From the NCBI GenBank assembly GCA_028281785.1, contig JANQJG010000067.1, forward strand, positions 1 through 64,000: a DNA stretch of 64,000 nucleotides, given 5' to 3'. The notes beneath the pieces were generated by a model that saw only the letters and a list, made by a program, of their open reading frames with translations, did not search any database and was not told the DNA's origin. The translations under genes were made by a program, and so were the position numbers. Source of the DNA: Rhodospirillales bacterium (GTDB taxonomy: Bacteria > Pseudomonadota > Alphaproteobacteria > Rhodospirillales > Shumkoniaceae). Shown in pieces: positions 13,601 through 21,226 of this stretch; positions within the stretch are counted from its first letter, which is position 1, and each line of letters starts with the position of its first letter.

Positions 13601-13950
13601 TGTTGATCGGAGGTGTGATTGATGACCAGCTCGGTGATCACGCGCAGACCCCGGCGATGGGCCTCGCGAACGAAGCGCCGGAAATCCCGAAGACTGCCAT
13701 AGGCCGGATTGACGTTGTGGTAGTCGGCGATGTCGTAGCCGTCATCGCGAAGGGGCGATGGATAGAACGGCAAAAGCCACAGCGCCGTGACCCCAAGATC
13801 TGTCAGATAGTCGAGCTTCTCCGTGAGTCCCTGAAAATCTCCGACCCCGTCATTGCTGGAGTCGAAAAACGCCTTCACATGAAGCTCGTAGATGATCGCG
13901 TCTTTGTACCAAAGAGTGTCGTCGACGCGCCGGGCCAGGGTGTCAAGCAT
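10660..13950 (-). CDS. treS: Trehalose synthase fused to maltokinase
   Basis: Bifunctional 1096-aa protein. Residues about 1-560 are a GH13 trehalose synthase (maltose/trehalose isomerase) with Asp210 in GLRLDAIPYL, Glu252 in FLAEANQW and Asp318 in LRNHDEL. From about residue 590 comes a maltokinase-type domain (HQRWFAGKGSAI at its start), with kinase catalytic-loop HGDYHLGQV and metal-binding DFEGEP near the C-terminus. Together they turn trehalose into maltose and then maltose-1-phosphate, the GlgE substrate. TreS-Mak fusions are known in bacteria that use the GlgE pathway. It lies six bases from glgE. Confidence 0.93.
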   Translation of the reverse strand: MLDTLARRVDDTLWYKDAIIYELHVKAFFDSSNDGVGDFQGLTEKLDYLTDLGVTALWLLPFYPSPLRDDGYDIADYHNVNPAYGSLRDFRRFVREAHRRGLRVITELVINHTSDQHPWFQRARRAKAGSVWRNFYVWSDTDQKYEDTRIIFTDTETSNWAWDPEAKAYFWHRFFSHQPDLNFDNPRVVKAVISAMKFWLDMGVDGLRLDAIPYLCERDGSNNENLPETHAVIRNLREWVDRHYADRIFLAEANQWPEDVRPYFGEGDECHMAYHFPLMPRIYMALAQEDRHPISDILRQTPEIPESCQWAIFLRNHDELTLEMVTDRERDYLWSFYAADSRARINVGIRRRLAPLLDNDRNKIELLNSLLMSMPGTPFIYYGDEIGMGDNIFLGDRDGVRTPMQWSPDRNGGFSRADPPYLYLPPIMDSVYGFEAVNVEAQARSQSSLLNWMRRLIAVRKAHKSFGRGTLSLLYPGNRKVLAYLRQYEQETILCIANLSRSAQPVELDLSDFDGRVPIELIGRSPFPPIGELPYFITLPGYGFYWFLLAEEAEAPSWHEEFQRPVPELVTLVLPQGWVSLLSGAPRTTLEARILPEFLVHQRWFAGKGSAIKSVRIARHVELAAPLGGWLLCILEVQFEDGKTQFYFLPLAIAWESMTHDPLTSLFPQTLCRVRRGPRVGVLYDAAADPDMVRHVTRAIAEGETVPMPEDGRLVFSRTTKYPKDASPETLEIHRLSREQSNTSVILGDQMILKLYRRLEPGVHPELEIGRHLAEAPEFENTPQLLGAIEAFAGDEEPTALAVLQAFVRNQGDGWTFTLDHLRRFLDEAKLLPAEMPATEEDSPHAVYLTIARRLGVRTAEMHRAFADHSKDPAFAPERITARDLKSWAKKTQAQARRAFRDLRQARRALTEPMRDTVDGLLRQRQTILQNLGEHVPSRIDAVKSRYHGDYHLGQVVIVHDDVYILDFEGEPARDLPARRAKHSPLRDIAGMLRSFNYAAWAALLDRTAEQPETREALLPHVVDWERNAVAAFWEGFDAAIGDCPSVPDDPEQRDRLMKLFQFEKVYYEICYEAANRPDWLMIPLSGLARLLPSQE

Positions 13951-13956
13951 TGCACG

Positions 13957-16900
13957 TCACATGCAGGGTTCGTCGTGGTCGACATGCTTCCACGGCGTGA
14001 CGCGGAAGATCGCCGCGGGATTGATTTGGGGGTCGAGATGGACGCGCTGCCAGGCTCCCTTCCACAGATGCTTGTTTCCCGAAATCAATTCCTCGACCTC
14101 GAAATTGCTCTCATAGGGAATGCCCATCTCCGCCAACGGCAACTCCAGGTCGGTCTCCTGCGCGTCGAAAGGGTTCAAACTGACGGCGAAGAAAACCATG
14201 TTGTCTCGGGTCTCCGTCATCTTGCTGTAGAACAGCACATTGTCGTTTCTGGCAAGATGAAATCGCAGGTTGTCGAGTTCGTGAAGGGCGGAGTTTTCCC
14301 GCCGGATCTCGTTTACCCGAGCGATGAAATCCTTGATGTTTCCAGGACGGTCCCAGTCCCAGACCTTGTAGTCGTATTTTTCGGAGTTGTTGTACTCTTC
14401 CCGGCCCGGCAGTGCGTCGTTTTCGCAAAGCTCGAAGCCGTTATAGATGCCGTAGACGCTTGACAGCGTGGCCGCCAACACGAACCGGATCATGAAGGCC
14501 GGGCGCCCCCCGGTCTGCAAGAAGGGCGGAAGAATGTCCGGCGTGTTGGCGAAGAAGTTGGGCCGCAGATACTCCTTGACCTCGGTCTGCGTGAGCTCGG
14601 TGAGATATTCCGTCAGCTCCTGCTTGAAATTGCGCCATGTGAAATAGGTGTAGGACTGCGAGTAGCCGACCTTGGCAAGCATCTTCAGCATCGGGGGGCG
14701 GGTGAACGCCTCCGCCAGGAAGATTGTCTCCGGATGGCGGTCCTGCACGTCGCGGATCATCCACTCCCAGAAGGGCACCGGTTTGGTGTGCGGATTGTCG
14801 ACGCGGAAGATGGTCACGCCTTGCGCCACCCAAAACAGCACCACGTCCCGCAGCTCCCGCCACAGGCCGTCCCGGTCCCCGCAGTCGAAGTCGACATTGA
14901 CGATGTCCTGGTACTTCTTGGGCGGGTTCTCAGCGTATTTGATGGTGCCGTCGGGGCGGAACTGAAACCACTCCGGATGCTCCTTGATCCAGGGGTGGTC
15001 GGGCGCGCACTGAATCGCGAAATCGATCGCCACCTCCATGCCGTGGGCATGAGCCGCGCGGATAAAACGCCGAAAATCGTCGAGGGTTCCGAGGTCGGGA
15101 TGAACCGCGTAATGCCCCCCCTCCACAGAGCCGATGGCATAGGGGCTGCCGGGGTCGTCCGGTCCGGCGTTGAGCGTATTGTTCGGCCCCTTGCGGTGAA
15201 CGCGGCCGATGGGATGAATGGGCACGAAATAGATGACGTCGAATCCCATGCGCCGGATCTCGGGCAGACGGCGGGCACAGTCATCGAAGGTCGCGCTCTT
15301 CCCGGGCTCGGTACCCTGCGAACGGTGGAACATCTCGTACCAGGCGGCGTACCGGGCCTGCACCCGGTCGACGACGACCTCCAGCAGGCGGTCATAGGCA
15401 ACGGCGTCACCACGGTCGGGCCATCTCGCCATCAAATCCCGAAGCTCCGAAGACAAGAGAAGTCCGCTGCGTTCTTCTCCCGCTTCCGCTTTGTCGAAGG
15501 CCCGAAGAATCTCCTTCAGCCGGTCCCCGTCCTCACCTTCGGCGCGCGTGCCGACAGCAGCCGCGAGATCTCGCCCCTCGATCAGTTCCAGCGTGACATC
15601 CTGGCCGGCATTCATCTTCTTGCCGATTTCGTCCCGCCAGGATTCGAACTCGTCGGTCCATGCCTCGATGGTGTAAGCGTAGCGTGTGTTCCGCTCCAGA
15701 CGCACCGCGCCCCGCCACCGGTCCAGCCCCGGGTTCATCAATTCCATGGGCGTCTCGTCCCAGCCCTCCTGATCCACGGGGCGGGTTTTAAGGATGGCGG
15801 CGATCTTGCCGTGCCCGTCGCGGAAGATGTCGGCCCACACCTCGAGGCGGTCGCCAACCTCCCGTTTGATCGCGAACCGGCCGTCGTCCAGTTCCGGCCA
15901 GACGTTCTGGATCGTGATGCGGCGGCTCTGCAGGCGGGCGCGGCCCACCTTCCCACTCCCGCGCGTGGGGTTCGAGTTCTTTCGGTTCGCTCCTCCGCCG
16001 GCCTTGGCCGAAATCACCCGCATCTCCAGCGGCGCGAGCCTGACGATACGGTCGGTCGCTCCGCCGGAGCCGATCGAGCGGGTCGCCAATTCCACCACGT
16101 CCGCATCGGAGACTCGGAGGTCGATCACCGAGCTGACATCGAACTCCGCGCCCCTCTCGCTGCTTGGGTTGATGAGCGACATAACCGCTCCGTCTTTCGT
16201 ATCCGAGCGGCGCAAAAGGGACACCACCGAATCGTTTCCGTCGACAAGACGGCGCTGGGGGCCCTCTTCGTTGAGGATCGGTTGCTCGGCCTTCATCGCA
16301 TTGACGTCGGCGATGAAGGCGCTGAGATCGAACAAAGGGTCTTCCCAGTCGGACGGCTGGGTCTCCACGACATGCAACCGCTTCCGGAACCCGTACTCGA
16401 ACCCCATCGGCATCATCACGCCGGTCGAGAACGTCGCCGTGAACAGATACTGCCGTCTGTAGACCGCCTCGATTTCTTGCGGATCGACGATCCCCCGCGC
16501 CGCCAGCTCGGCGGCCAGCCGATCGGTGTCATGGCTCTCGGGAAAGGCGATGGAAGGCGCGATGGACCGGAACTGCTCATACTGGTCGAGCAGCCAATCG
16601 GCTCTGAAGTCCCACCACTTTGCGCTGTTGAAAATCCAGTCAAAGCCGGCGGGAGCGAGCGCCTCGATCTGGTCGAGCCGGCAGCCCAGGGTCTCGGCGG
16701 CGAAGACCGCGTCCTTGCGCAGTTGGCGCGCCGTCGCGATCAGCTCGCTCCATATCTCGGCCGGCACTTGGTAGGCGGCGTCGCAGCGAAACCCCCGAAA
16801 CCCGAGATCGGCATAGTGTGAGACCAGCCGCCGCCACTCGGCCACGATCTCCTCGCGTTCCGGCCGTTCGGCATAGTCGATTTCGGCAAGGTCGCCCCAT

Positions 16901-17307
16901 ACGGTCACCTTCCCGGGGTCACCGGGGTCGATGGCCGAGGGCGATTTGACCTCGCCCCGCCCGTCGCGGGCGAACCAATGCGGATTCCGTTCGACGAGTA
17001 TCGAGTCCTTGGCCGTGTGATTGATCACCAGATCCATCATCACGCCGAGACCTTGCCCTTCGGCCGCTGCGACGAAATCGCCCAACAACTCGTCGCCCGA
17101 AACCTTGGCCGTCCCCTGGAGCCGGGGATTTAGGAGGTAGTAATCCTTGACCGCGTACAGACTGCCGGAGAAGCCCGGGAGGTGGAACGGATTTACGAAG
17201 ACCCAGTCGAATCCCATCGCCGCTATGCGCGGCAGATGGGACTTCCAATCCTCGATGGATCCCGCGAGCAACGGGAACAGGTTGTAGATGCGCGGTCCGT
17301 GGCCCAT
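13957..17307 (-). CDS. glgE: Maltose-1-phosphate maltosyltransferase with extra N-terminal GH13 domain
   Basis: GlgE extends alpha-1,4-glucans with maltosyl units from maltose-1-phosphate. At 1116 aa the protein is about 430 residues longer than stand-alone GlgE (650-700 aa). Residues about 1-430 form a separate amylase-like GH13 domain with its own catalytic set: Asp176 in FRCDAAYQ, Glu205 in FAAETLG and Asp260 in ESHDTDR. A basic linker leads to the GlgE part from about residue 455. It carries Asp837 in RVDNPHTKP, Glu866 in FLAEAFTRPPM and the conserved NTPDILP segment. It is the first gene of the operon. The GlgE assignment is firm; the role of the N-domain is unknown. Confidence 0.92.
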   Translation of the reverse strand: MGHGPRIYNLFPLLAGSIEDWKSHLPRIAAMGFDWVFVNPFHLPGFSGSLYAVKDYYLLNPRLQGTAKVSGDELLGDFVAAAEGQGLGVMMDLVINHTAKDSILVERNPHWFARDGRGEVKSPSAIDPGDPGKVTVWGDLAEIDYAERPEREEIVAEWRRLVSHYADLGFRGFRCDAAYQVPAEIWSELIATARQLRKDAVFAAETLGCRLDQIEALAPAGFDWIFNSAKWWDFRADWLLDQYEQFRSIAPSIAFPESHDTDRLAAELAARGIVDPQEIEAVYRRQYLFTATFSTGVMMPMGFEYGFRKRLHVVETQPSDWEDPLFDLSAFIADVNAMKAEQPILNEEGPQRRLVDGNDSVVSLLRRSDTKDGAVMSLINPSSERGAEFDVSSVIDLRVSDADVVELATRSIGSGGATDRIVRLAPLEMRVISAKAGGGANRKNSNPTRGSGKVGRARLQSRRITIQNVWPELDDGRFAIKREVGDRLEVWADIFRDGHGKIAAILKTRPVDQEGWDETPMELMNPGLDRWRGAVRLERNTRYAYTIEAWTDEFESWRDEIGKKMNAGQDVTLELIEGRDLAAAVGTRAEGEDGDRLKEILRAFDKAEAGEERSGLLLSSELRDLMARWPDRGDAVAYDRLLEVVVDRVQARYAAWYEMFHRSQGTEPGKSATFDDCARRLPEIRRMGFDVIYFVPIHPIGRVHRKGPNNTLNAGPDDPGSPYAIGSVEGGHYAVHPDLGTLDDFRRFIRAAHAHGMEVAIDFAIQCAPDHPWIKEHPEWFQFRPDGTIKYAENPPKKYQDIVNVDFDCGDRDGLWRELRDVVLFWVAQGVTIFRVDNPHTKPVPFWEWMIRDVQDRHPETIFLAEAFTRPPMLKMLAKVGYSQSYTYFTWRNFKQELTEYLTELTQTEVKEYLRPNFFANTPDILPPFLQTGGRPAFMIRFVLAATLSSVYGIYNGFELCENDALPGREEYNNSEKYDYKVWDWDRPGNIKDFIARVNEIRRENSALHELDNLRFHLARNDNVLFYSKMTETRDNMVFFAVSLNPFDAQETDLELPLAEMGIPYESNFEVEELISGNKHLWKGAWQRVHLDPQINPAAIFRVTPWKHVDHDEPCM

Positions 17308-17395
17308 GCGATTTGCTCGCTCCGGTTAACGGTCGAAAGGCGATTGGAAGCGTCAAGTTGCGAGAGGATGCCCGTTGAGATAATGAGTATGCCGG

Positions 17396-17413
17396 AACGG
17401 TTTGAAAACCGTT
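17396..17413. promoter_or_regulatory. 18-bp palindrome in the divergent glgE promoter region
   Basis: Eight-base arms (AACGGTTT and AAACCGTT) are separated by GA. The palindrome lies about 90 bases upstream of glgE and 70 bases upstream of the divergent DUF2934 gene. Its size and position suit a dimeric repressor operator; no regulator can be named. A GGAAC within it resembles the -35 element of alphaproteobacterial general-stress (EcfG) promoters, but no matching -10 sits at the right distance. Confidence 0.35.
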
Positions 17414-17481
17414 TTGTGAAGTCGTATACGAGGAACTAGACGCGAGGTCGCGTCGGGGATCAAGACATGGAGTTTCGAGCT

Positions 17482-18045
17482 ATGCCCAGGACAACCAAGA
17501 CCAAACCTAAGCCCAACCTGATCACGCCCGATTCTCCCTCTGTGGACGACGTCATTCGCGCGCGCGCTTACCAGTTGTGGGAGGAAGGCCGGCCTACCTC
17601 AGGCACAACGTCCGCGCCCAGGAAAAGTACCAGGACGACGACCGCAAAGAGGGGAACGGCATCGTCTGCAAGCAAACGTTCAACCGCAGCAAAAACGGCC
17701 GGTACGTCGAAGCGGAGTCCGAGCAAGGCGTCAAAACCCAAGGCCAAGACGGCCAGCACGTCGAAGTCGGTTAGCCGCAGCGCGACAAAGCCAAAGGCGA
17801 AAGCGGCCAGTGCGTCGAAGACAGGCACTCGCGGTGCGGCAAAGCCAAAGGCCAAGGCCGCCAGCGCGTCGAGGGCGGGCACCCGCGGCGCGACAAAGCC
17901 CAAGACCAAAGCAGCCAGCACATCGAAGGCGGGCACCCGCAGCGCGGCAAAGCCCAAGACCAAAGCAGCCAGTGCATCCAGGTCGGTAACCCGCAAGACG
18001 ACCAAAGCAAAGGCGGCGGCCAAGCCGAAAACGAAAGCGAAGTAA
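17482..18045 (+). CDS. DUF2934-like protein with histone H1-like repeat tail
   Basis: A 187-aa very basic protein. Near residues 20-36 it has the helix IRARAYQLWEEGRP, which matches the start of the DUF2934 motif, although the usual tail of that motif is missing. The rest is Lys/Ala/Ser/Thr-rich, with four 18-residue repeats of the type GTRGAAKPKAKAASAS at residues 97-168 (17770-17985). Such tails resemble bacterial H1-like DNA-binding proteins. ATG 17482 is preceded by GGAG; ATG 17467 is an alternative. It is divergent from glgE and next to a second DUF2934 gene. DNA or polyanion binding is an inference from composition. Confidence 0.75.
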   Translation: MPRTTKTKPKPNLITPDSPSVDDVIRARAYQLWEEGRPTSGTTSAPRKSTRTTTAKRGTASSASKRSTAAKTAGTSKRSPSKASKPKAKTASTSKSVSRSATKPKAKAASASKTGTRGAAKPKAKAASASRAGTRGATKPKTKAASTSKAGTRSAAKPKTKAASASRSVTRKTTKAKAAAKPKTKAK

Positions 18046-18230
18046 GAACGGAAGCTTGATGAGAACGGGCGGGGCAGGGCTCAGGGGGTCCTCTGCCGCT
18101 GCCAGCCGAAAACTTTTACGGCTGCGGCACGGGTTTCATCGTGCCTGCGGACCGTGAAGCGATGAAGGTGTGTGGGGGAGTGGATCGACGGTGATTCGAT
18201 CCGCTCTTTTGCTTGAGAATGAGGAAGACG

Positions 18231-18458
18231 ATGAAGCAGATCACGTACAAGGAAGCAGACATCCAACAACGCGCCTACCAAATCTGGGAGGCGGAAGGTC
18301 GACCCCATGGCAGAGATCAGGAGCACTGGTATCGAGCCATGTCGGAGATGGCCACGATCAAGCCGAAAAGGGCACCGCGCAAGCGCAACCCGACCCCGCC
18401 CTCGGCACCGAAGACGACAAGCACCAGAAAGCGTGCAAGGACGACGACAAAGGGTTGA
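18231..18458 (+). CDS. Small DUF2934 domain protein
   Basis: A 75-aa basic protein containing the DUF2934 core IQQRAYQIWEAEGRPHG followed by RDQEHWYRAM, then a Lys/Arg/Pro-rich tail. GAGGA precedes ATG 18231 with five-base spacing, which favours it over the upstream TTG 18213 or ATG 18219. DUF2934 proteins are common in alphaproteobacteria and often sit near glycogen or stress genes; their function is unknown. A strong intrinsic terminator overlaps its stop codon. Confidence 0.8.
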   Translation: MKQITYKEADIQQRAYQIWEAEGRPHGRDQEHWYRAMSEMATIKPKRAPRKRNPTPPSAPKTTSTRKRARTTTKG

Positions 18459-18483
18459 GGCGCGCAAGCGCCTCAACTTTTTT
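18455..18483 (+). terminator. Rho-independent terminator after the DUF2934 gene
   Basis: A perfect 9-bp stem (TTGAGGCGC at 18455-18463 pairs with GCGCCTCAA at 18468-18476) with a GCAA tetraloop is followed by a run of T. The first arm begins at the stop codon of the upstream gene. No T-run exists on the other strand, so it acts only in the plus direction. Confidence 0.9.
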
Positions 18484-18503
18484 GCGGCCACAACGGGTGA
18501 AGG

Positions 18504-20978
18504 CTACGGCCGGATCGGCGCGATATCCCAAACATCCCGCGCATAACCGTGGATCGCCCGGTCACTCGAGAACTTCCCCATGTGCGCCACGTTGAGGATA
18601 GCCTTGCGGGTCCATTCATCCGAATCGCGGAAGGCCTCGTCGACGCGTCTCTGGCACGCCAGGTAGGACGCATAGTCGGCGAGCAGGAAGTAACGGTCGC
18701 CGCCCTTCAACAGGCTCTCGACCAGGGGTTGATACCGTGACGGATCGTCCGGCGAGAAGAACCCCTCCCCGATCATGTCGATGACGCGCTTCAATCCCGG
18801 ATCCTTCTGATAGTACTTCCAAGGGTCGTATCCGCGCACCCTCAAGTCTTCAACCCCGTCCGCCTCAAGGCCGAAAATGAAAATGTTCTCGGCCCCGACC
18901 TCTTCCAGGATCTCGATATTGGCGCCATCGAGCGTTCCGATGGTCAGCGAACCGTTCAGCGCGAGCTTCATGTTGCCGGTTCCCGACGCCTCCGTTCCGG
19001 CGGTCGAGATCTGTTCGGACAGATCGCTGGCCGGAATGATCAGCTCCGCCGCGGAGACATTGTAGTCGGGGATGAACACGACCTTCAGGCGCTCCCCGAT
19101 CGCCTTGTCGTTGTTGATCGCCTGGGCGACATCGTTGACCAGCCTGATAACGAGCTTGGCCATGAAGTAGCCGGGCGCGGCCTTGCCGGAAATGATGACG
19201 ACCCTTGGCAACAGGTCGTCGCCTTTCCCGTCGCGCAGGTCGTTGTATCGGGAGATCACATGGAGAAGATTGAGAAGCTGGCGTTTGTATTCGTGAATCC
19301 GTTTGATCTGAACGTCGAACATCGCGGCCGGATCGACATGCAGACCGAGCCGCGAATCGATCACCGAGGCCAGTCTTTCCTTGTTTCTCAGCTTTATCGA
19401 CCGGAAGCGCTGATGGAACTCGGGATCGTCCGCCTTCTCCACCAGACCTTCGATTACTGTGAGATCGCGTTTCCATCCCTCGCCCACATGGTCCGTCACC
19501 AAAGCGCTCAACTCCGGGTTCGCCTGTGTCAGCCAGCGCCGATGCGTAATCCCGTTGGTTATCCCGATGAATTTCTCGGGATACAGCCGATCGAAATCGG
19601 GAAAGGTCTGCGTCTTGAGGATGTCGGCATGCAGCTCGGCGACGCCGTTCACCTTCCGGCTTCCGACGATGGCCAGATGCGCCATTCGAACGCGCCGCGA
19701 GTGGTCCTCGATCAGCGAGGTACGCCGCAAGAACCCGACATCTCCCGGAGCGATAGTGTGGACACGCTTAAGGAACTCCTCGTTGATCTGAAAAACGATG
19801 TCCAGGTGGCGTGGCAGAATGGATTCGAGCATGTGGATCGGCCAGGTCTCCAATGCCTCGGGAAGAAGCGTGTGGTTGGTGTAGGAAAACACCTTGCCGG
19901 TGATCTCCCAGGCTTGGCGCCACGGCATCCCATGCACATCGACGAGCAGGCGCATCAGCTCCGGAATCGCGAGGGCCGGATGCGTGTCGTTGAGCTGTAT
20001 GGCAATGTGATCCGCGAGCTCGGCCAAGTCGCCATGGGCCTTGGCGTAGCGCGACAGGATGTCCTGAATCGACGCGCTGACGAAAAAGTACTCCTGACGG
20101 AGGCGAAGCTGCTGCCCCTGCTCCGTCGCGTCGTTCGGATACAGAACCTTCGACAGGTTCTCCGAAACCGTCTTATCGCGCACCGCCTCGATATAGTTGC
20201 CCTCGTTGAAATTCTTGAGATCGAGGTCCCGCGAGGACCGCGCCGCCCACAACCGCAGATTGGTTACAGCCGTCGATCGATAGCCGGAGATGGGCATGTC
20301 GAATGCCATGGCGATGACGTCATCCGTATCCACCCATCGCGGCCGCTCCACGCCGGATTCTTCCTTTGCGCGAACCAGGCGGCCTCCAAAGCGGACCGGA
20401 TAGATCGCACCCGGGCGCTCGAACTCCCACGGATTGCCATATCGCAGCCAGTTCTCCGGCTGCTCGACCTGCTGGCCTTGCTCGACTCGCTGGGTGAACA
20501 TCCCGAACTCATAGCGGATTCCGTAGGCATATCCCGGGTATCCGTGGGTCGCCAACGAATCGAGGAAGCAGGCGGCAAGCCGCCCCAGGCCGCCATTCCC
20601 CAGAGCGGCATCGAATTCGATACCGGCGACGGCGTCGATGTCCACGCCCAGCTCGGACAGCACGTCGCGAACGGTCTCGGTCATCCCGAGGTCGAGCAGG
20701 GTCTTGTGAAGACGACGCCCGATCAAATACTCCATGGAGAGATAGTAGACCCGCCTCGCGCCGACCCTGTGCTGAGCACGCGCCGTGCTCATCAACCGCT
20801 CCCCCAGAATGCCGCGCAGCAGATAGGCAAGGGCATAGAACCAATCGCGCTCCGTGGCGTCATCAGGGTCTCGGCCGACCACATGCACCATGCAATCGAG
20901 AAGCCGGCGCTTGATCGCCCGAGTATCGGTCAGAGGACCTTCCTCCGGGGTGAACTGGGGGTCAACATGAATGTCCAT
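18504..20978 (-). CDS. glgP: Glycogen/maltodextrin phosphorylase
   Basis: PLP-dependent GT35 enzyme releasing glucose-1-phosphate from alpha-1,4-glucan ends. The PLP-binding lysine lies in EASGTGNMKLALNGSLTIG. Other family blocks include GNGGLGRLAACFLDS, LNDTHPALAIPELMR and KRIHEYKRQLLN. ATG 20978 has AAGGA five bases upstream and gives 824 aa, the usual family length. A TTG at 21059 would add 27 residues and is unlikely. The gene is separated from the glgE-treY operon by the two divergent DUF2934 genes, so it probably has its own promoter. Confidence 0.95.
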   Translation of the reverse strand: MDIHVDPQFTPEEGPLTDTRAIKRRLLDCMVHVVGRDPDDATERDWFYALAYLLRGILGERLMSTARAQHRVGARRVYYLSMEYLIGRRLHKTLLDLGMTETVRDVLSELGVDIDAVAGIEFDAALGNGGLGRLAACFLDSLATHGYPGYAYGIRYEFGMFTQRVEQGQQVEQPENWLRYGNPWEFERPGAIYPVRFGGRLVRAKEESGVERPRWVDTDDVIAMAFDMPISGYRSTAVTNLRLWAARSSRDLDLKNFNEGNYIEAVRDKTVSENLSKVLYPNDATEQGQQLRLRQEYFFVSASIQDILSRYAKAHGDLAELADHIAIQLNDTHPALAIPELMRLLVDVHGMPWRQAWEITGKVFSYTNHTLLPEALETWPIHMLESILPRHLDIVFQINEEFLKRVHTIAPGDVGFLRRTSLIEDHSRRVRMAHLAIVGSRKVNGVAELHADILKTQTFPDFDRLYPEKFIGITNGITHRRWLTQANPELSALVTDHVGEGWKRDLTVIEGLVEKADDPEFHQRFRSIKLRNKERLASVIDSRLGLHVDPAAMFDVQIKRIHEYKRQLLNLLHVISRYNDLRDGKGDDLLPRVVIISGKAAPGYFMAKLVIRLVNDVAQAINNDKAIGERLKVVFIPDYNVSAAELIIPASDLSEQISTAGTEASGTGNMKLALNGSLTIGTLDGANIEILEEVGAENIFIFGLEADGVEDLRVRGYDPWKYYQKDPGLKRVIDMIGEGFFSPDDPSRYQPLVESLLKGGDRYFLLADYASYLACQRRVDEAFRDSDEWTRKAILNVAHMGKFSSDRAIHGYARDVWDIAPIRP

Positions 20979-21226
20979 GTCGGTCCTTATCGCGGTTTCG
21001 GATAACGGAACAGCTTGGAGCAGTGGAGTGTTACGCGTCACCGACGCGGTGAAGGTCAACAGGCCCTAAATCAGCCGCCCTCGGTTTCAATGTGATACTT
21101 TCAAGTCAGAATCACGAAGCGTTCAAATCATTCGCTCGATCACTTGGGGGCTGGCGAAGCGCCCGTCAACGGATCGGGAAATCAAGATTCAATGCTTCGG
21201 CTTCGGCCGTCGGAACGCCAAACTCG

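Noticed and set aside
17390-17450. EcfG-type (GGAAC ... GTT) stress promoter in front of the DUF2934 gene
   Set aside because: The GGAAC at 17394 and the one at 17432 lack a GTT element at the required 16-17 base distance.
17770-17985. Regular repeats that could suggest a CRISPR array
   Set aside because: The 54-base period is an in-frame protein repeat with no spacers of unrelated sequence.
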